Assembly: GCA_914767715.1 (NCBI GenBank)
Contig: OU612071.1
Coordinates: forward strand, 6,014,001 to 6,078,000
DNA: 64,000 nt
Direction of reading: 5' to 3'
Source: Membranipora membranacea
Lineage: Eukaryota > Bryozoa > Gymnolaemata > Cheilostomatida > Membraniporidae
Shown: positions 60,631 through 64,000 of the stretch, piece after piece
Numbering within the stretch: the stretch's first letter is position 1
Layout of the letters: each line of letters begins with the position of its first letter
The notes under the pieces: model-generated
What the model saw: only the letters and a program-made list of their open reading frames with translations
Told to the model about the DNA's origin: nothing
Databases searched by the model: none
Position numbers and translations under genes: made by a program

Positions 60631-62546
60631 TAATCCCCTCCCTTCCTTTCTAACAGAGGCACTGTTGAAGTTTAGATCAGAGTACACAATATGACTCAAA
60701 AATCAAGGCTCAGAATAATTCATTTTAGCAATCAGGAGTGGGGAAACTTTTCAATATGGAGTAGCGTTGGTTGGGTGGTTGGCCATCAATAATGTTAAGT
60801 TGGTTGGATGAAGACATATTTCTTCTTTCTTTTTTTGATCCAGAACCATTACAAGTTCTGTGATAAATGCCTACATTTCAAGTTCCTCCCATTATACTGG
60901 TGACATCAGAAGCAAACCCAAATGCAGAAAAATTGGATAAAACTATAGGGATAATGACATAACATACACTGTGACATTGCATTGACTAGATTGGAAAGCA
61001 AGCACTATGTGCTCGACATCTACTTGACTCTTTGTTAGGTTATTAACGGAGCATGGTGACAAAAAGTAAAACATTCTCTACCTCAAGAAAAATTTTAATC
61101 TATTTTGCATATATATACATATATACATCAACACAAGACAACGTCGTTTTACTTGGATTTTACTAGGATTGGAGCAACCGGAAATGAAGGGGTGCAAATA
61201 TTTTAATTGACATAGAACTTATATTATAATCATGTGGGAATTTGCCAACAGCATTTACAGCCATGCTTTTTTTATTGTTATTCAGCATACTGTTCGAACT
61301 GCAATGGTTGTCTGCACTTAGTTTTTGTAATAGAGGAGAACTCCGAAGGCACTTGGGTGCCTTTCTCAAGAATTGGATGTGACAACCCTGTCACAACCAT
61401 CCAACGAGCTCATTAAAACTCAAGTATCTTAAAACTTTGAACGTGAGGTCACCCACTGGAGGTTAATGTCAAGTGACGGAGTTGAGAAAATGTTGGCTAG
61501 CCATAATTTTATTACTTCAAGCCATCTTCTCGAAATGCAAACTTTTCCTATTGAACTAACATTACTCCACTAGAGTAATCCTATCATTGAAAGTGGGGTC
61601 CAATGGTATTGAAGTAACTCACGGTTTAATCTTCTGGCAATTTCTGGCGGGAAGCCATGGTTTATTAGCTACTGAATACCATCAAATCATCTTCTGATCT
61701 AAAACCACATATTATATATATATACACAGGTGTGAATATTGAGTTTTTTGAGATATTCATATATCACTCTAAATTCAATAGGACGATAAACTTGATATAA
61801 CATAATATTCAGGATAGTTGTCTAAAGATGATTTGCAGTAAATTACTCCTCTAGCGGAGGTGGGAGTCTATATGAAGAAATGAGAGCAAATGTTAGCTTG
61901 CTTTAAATGTAGCTATTTGTGAATTTTCCCTGCAGCAAATCCTTAACTCTCTTAGGGTATGCACAATGTTACATTGACTGCCAGCAACTCACATTTTGGC
62001 ACATATTATATAATATATTGACTATGGACCAAATTTATTTCCCCTGAAACAGCTGAGGTCGGCTCAACGGATATGAATGGCTGAGGATGAATTTTTTTCG
62101 CAATTCTTAGTTTTGGATTTTTTTACCAGATGTATTATTACTGATGAAAACCGTGTAAGCCCTCTTTCTTTCACCCTATCTAGATATGAAGTTAGGGCAC
62201 TGAGATCATTGCATTTGGAGCTGCATTCTAACATTTTAACAAATTACAAATAACACATCACTTAAAAACCAAAATCACAATCTGATCGCTCACCAGGTGA
62301 GTGAGCAATACCTGTTAGGGGTCTCACTTTCAAATCGTTCAGTCAATGATTGAACTATATACATTCTGGGAGTGATGTTGTCTAATTGAAAGACCAAGTG
62401 GGCAATAATTTCGAGTGATGCGATAGTGATAATTTGCTTTAGTAAAGTATCGCTCTTTCTAATTGAAAGACACCCCTGATTGGCAAACTACAGAAGGCTA
62501 CTAGTAGTGATAACAACTAACAGTTACTAGCTAGACTTCTTAGTTA

Positions 62547-62619
62547 GTCTACTCATGCTTCACGACTGAGTAGTAGAGTACTACTCTACTACTCAGTCGT
62601 GAGTGAAGAATGAGTAGAC
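62547..62619. repeat. Near-perfect palindrome, arms about 35 bp
   Basis: GTCTACTCATGCTTCACGAC on the left pairs with the mirror sequence ending GAGTAGAC on the right, meeting at TAGAGTACTACTCTA with essentially no loop. A 2-base difference and a 'gtgagtg' expansion in the right arm are the only interruptions. Confidence 0.92.
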
Positions 62620-63207
62620 TTACAGAGTATTGTGTGACTAGCTTACCACTTTATCTGATGAATACTTGTTCTTCCTACACTAACTGCCTTCAAGTTGTTT
62701 AACGCGGTAGTCAAATGTCAATAGATGCCAACATCCTGCTAATCCACTGCCTCAGTTACGTTCTAAAATGTAAGGTACAGTAATCAAAATCAAGCAGATA
62801 TAATGTCAATACAAAGTTCCATAGAGGAGTAAAGTATTCATCGGAGGAAATTTTCTTCATTTTGCGCAGGCTTGAAAAAGCTAACTTCAAGAGTAGCAAA
62901 CATACGCCCACCCTTTTTTTATTCTTTTTATGGACTTCAACCTTCACTAGCCAAAATTTAATGCTAGCTTACATTAAGTCATCTCAAGACTAGCTAAACT
63001 AAACTTTAGCTAATACTTACTCCCAAGGCTATAGGTTTAGTTGACTATAACTTAGAAACAAGTTTTATGCTGTTTAATTTTTTTTAGGGCCTGTTACCTA
63101 GAATTACCCACACACCAACATATGTTGGGAAGTTAAATGCCCCATGATAACCACAATCGAACAATTGACAATACTTTAAGAGACAGATTTCATTATCATT
63201 TCATTCA

Positions 63208-63312
63208 TCCCCCCCCCCCCTTCCTTCACCTGCAATCTACCTTATTAACCTAATTAGTTAATCACTAATTAGGTTGATAAGGTAGATAGGAGGTGAAGGG
63301 AGGGAGGGGGGT
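63208..63312. repeat. Hairpin-forming palindrome with C-run/G-run ends
   Basis: The left arm runs from a C run through CTTCACCTGCAATCTACCTT. The right arm is its complement ending AGGTGAAGGGAGGGAGGGGG. The loop is short (TAATCA region). It has poly-C/poly-G termini like a small foldback element. Confidence 0.9.
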
Positions 63313-63471
63313 CTTTCAATGAGTATGAGATATGGTTACCAATTAGGCTACCGATGGTATCCTTGATTTGGACAATCAACTACAAATGATCACTGCATCA
63401 GGGTAGCGAAGAGTATATCATGACCAATCATGAATCATAATAATGTAACTATTTGACACTCAGGCACTCAC

Positions 63472-63576
63472 TCGGTACATCAAGATTTCTCAGGACAGAA
63501 TTCAAACCTCCAAAGGTTCTGATGCGTAACTCTGCCATTATCATGCCATACTGAATCAGTCTTTCTCCTGTATTCT
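63472..63576 (-). CDS. Orphan internal exon of an unrecognised gene
   Basis: A 105-bp segment is bounded by a strong acceptor (TATTTGTTGCAG) and donor (CCGA then GTGAGT). Only one frame is open through it: about 34 residues including GERLIQYGMIMAELRI and FGGLNSVLRNLD. Amphipathic helical composition and good splice sites suggest a real exon of a gene continuing beyond the right edge and/or to the left. The family is not recognised. Confidence 0.5.
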
Positions 63577-64000
63577 CTGCAACAAATATTTAGTTGATGA
63601 TGTGATAAAGTATGAATATAATACATTCCAATGTCCTAAGTACATTATTTGCATTCAAATTTTTTGCAGTCTTATAACAAGGCTTTGCTGCTACGAGGTT
63701 CATCCCTGGACCCTTCAATTTTCTCTGCATTGAGAGCCTGATTCTAGCATGTTGCCAAATTACAAATAACACACCACTTAAAGACCTGGTTAAATCTACA
63801 ATCCCTATGATGGCAACAGATTTGCCAGCCGTTGGTGAAGAAGTTTGTTAAGTTTTATATCTGGTTTCTTGGAATGGAAACACTCGATCTATAGGTTTAA
63901 TCAGCACATAACGCCAGCAAGTTTGTAACTAAAATGATCAGACAAGATAATGAAATGTGGCAAGGAGGGTGGAATATAGGGAATAGGTGACTTGATGTTG

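Larger units (their letters stand above)
59694..63471. other. Spacer with homopolymer and palindromes
   Basis: No gene is recognised. It holds a poly-C run and two palindromes (listed separately). A short dispersed sequence ('acaaattacaaataacacat', about 62238) recurs near 63757, so the flanking 1.5 kb has some duplicated content. Confidence 0.5.

Overview
The window is nuclear DNA from an animal. It has spliced genes with GT-AG introns of about 0.2 to 1.5 kb, AT-rich spacers, tRNA-derived SINE-like pieces, a LINE, and several cut-and-paste or foldback transposons. The genes (a PRRC2/BAT2 orthologue and two tandem RING/B-box/coiled-coil/propeller TRIM genes) and a Ginger-type transposon point to an invertebrate. 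I cannot assign a phylum from sequence alone.

Layout. 0.3-12.4 kb (minus): the first 13 coding exons of a PRRC2-like gene, about 742 codons, running off the left edge. Its introns hold a 0.44 kb purine tract and a minisatellite built from copies of its own exon-5 donor site. 12.4-18.5 kb: gene-free spacer with a foldback element and a SINE-like relic. 18.5-24.5 kb (minus): TRIM gene 1, 8 exons, 630 aa. 25.2-25.7 kb (plus): an inverted pseudogene fragment of the same family. 27.2-30.0 kb: an inverted-repeat element packed with GAAAATGACC motifs. 30.5-35.8 kb: a degraded LINE with a Myb-like N-terminus and a reverse transcriptase cut off at its 3' side. It is split by a 3.05 kb hAT-like element with an 8-bp target duplication and by a 0.48 kb element. 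36-40 kb: two more foldback elements and a SINE-like insertion.

40.3-45.4 kb (minus): TRIM gene 2, 8 exons, 624 aa, exon for exon like gene 1. 45.4-52.56 kb: a segmental array built from the TRIM 5' region (promoter plus start of the RING exon), a recurring 64-codon ORF, and two copies of a small signal-peptide gene. Three RING-exon stubs sit there behind copied promoters. 52.57-59.69 kb: a 7.1 kb transposon with about 260-bp TGTAG...CTACA inverted repeats. It encodes (minus) a retroviral-type integrase fused to an OTU cysteine-protease domain and two F-box-like motifs. The integrase is broken by a frameshift and by a TAG at the catalytic Glu codon. 59.7-64 kb: spacer with a long poly-C and two strong palindromes, ending in one orphan exon (minus).

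The PRRC2 gene is a housekeeping RNA-binding-type gene. The TRIM cluster is a tandemly expanding E3 ubiquitin-ligase family in which RING and coiled-coil exons stay nearly identical while the propeller diverges. The rest is dominated by mobile elements and duplication debris. All exon boundaries come from reading frame, splice consensus and family similarity; none is supported by transcripts.
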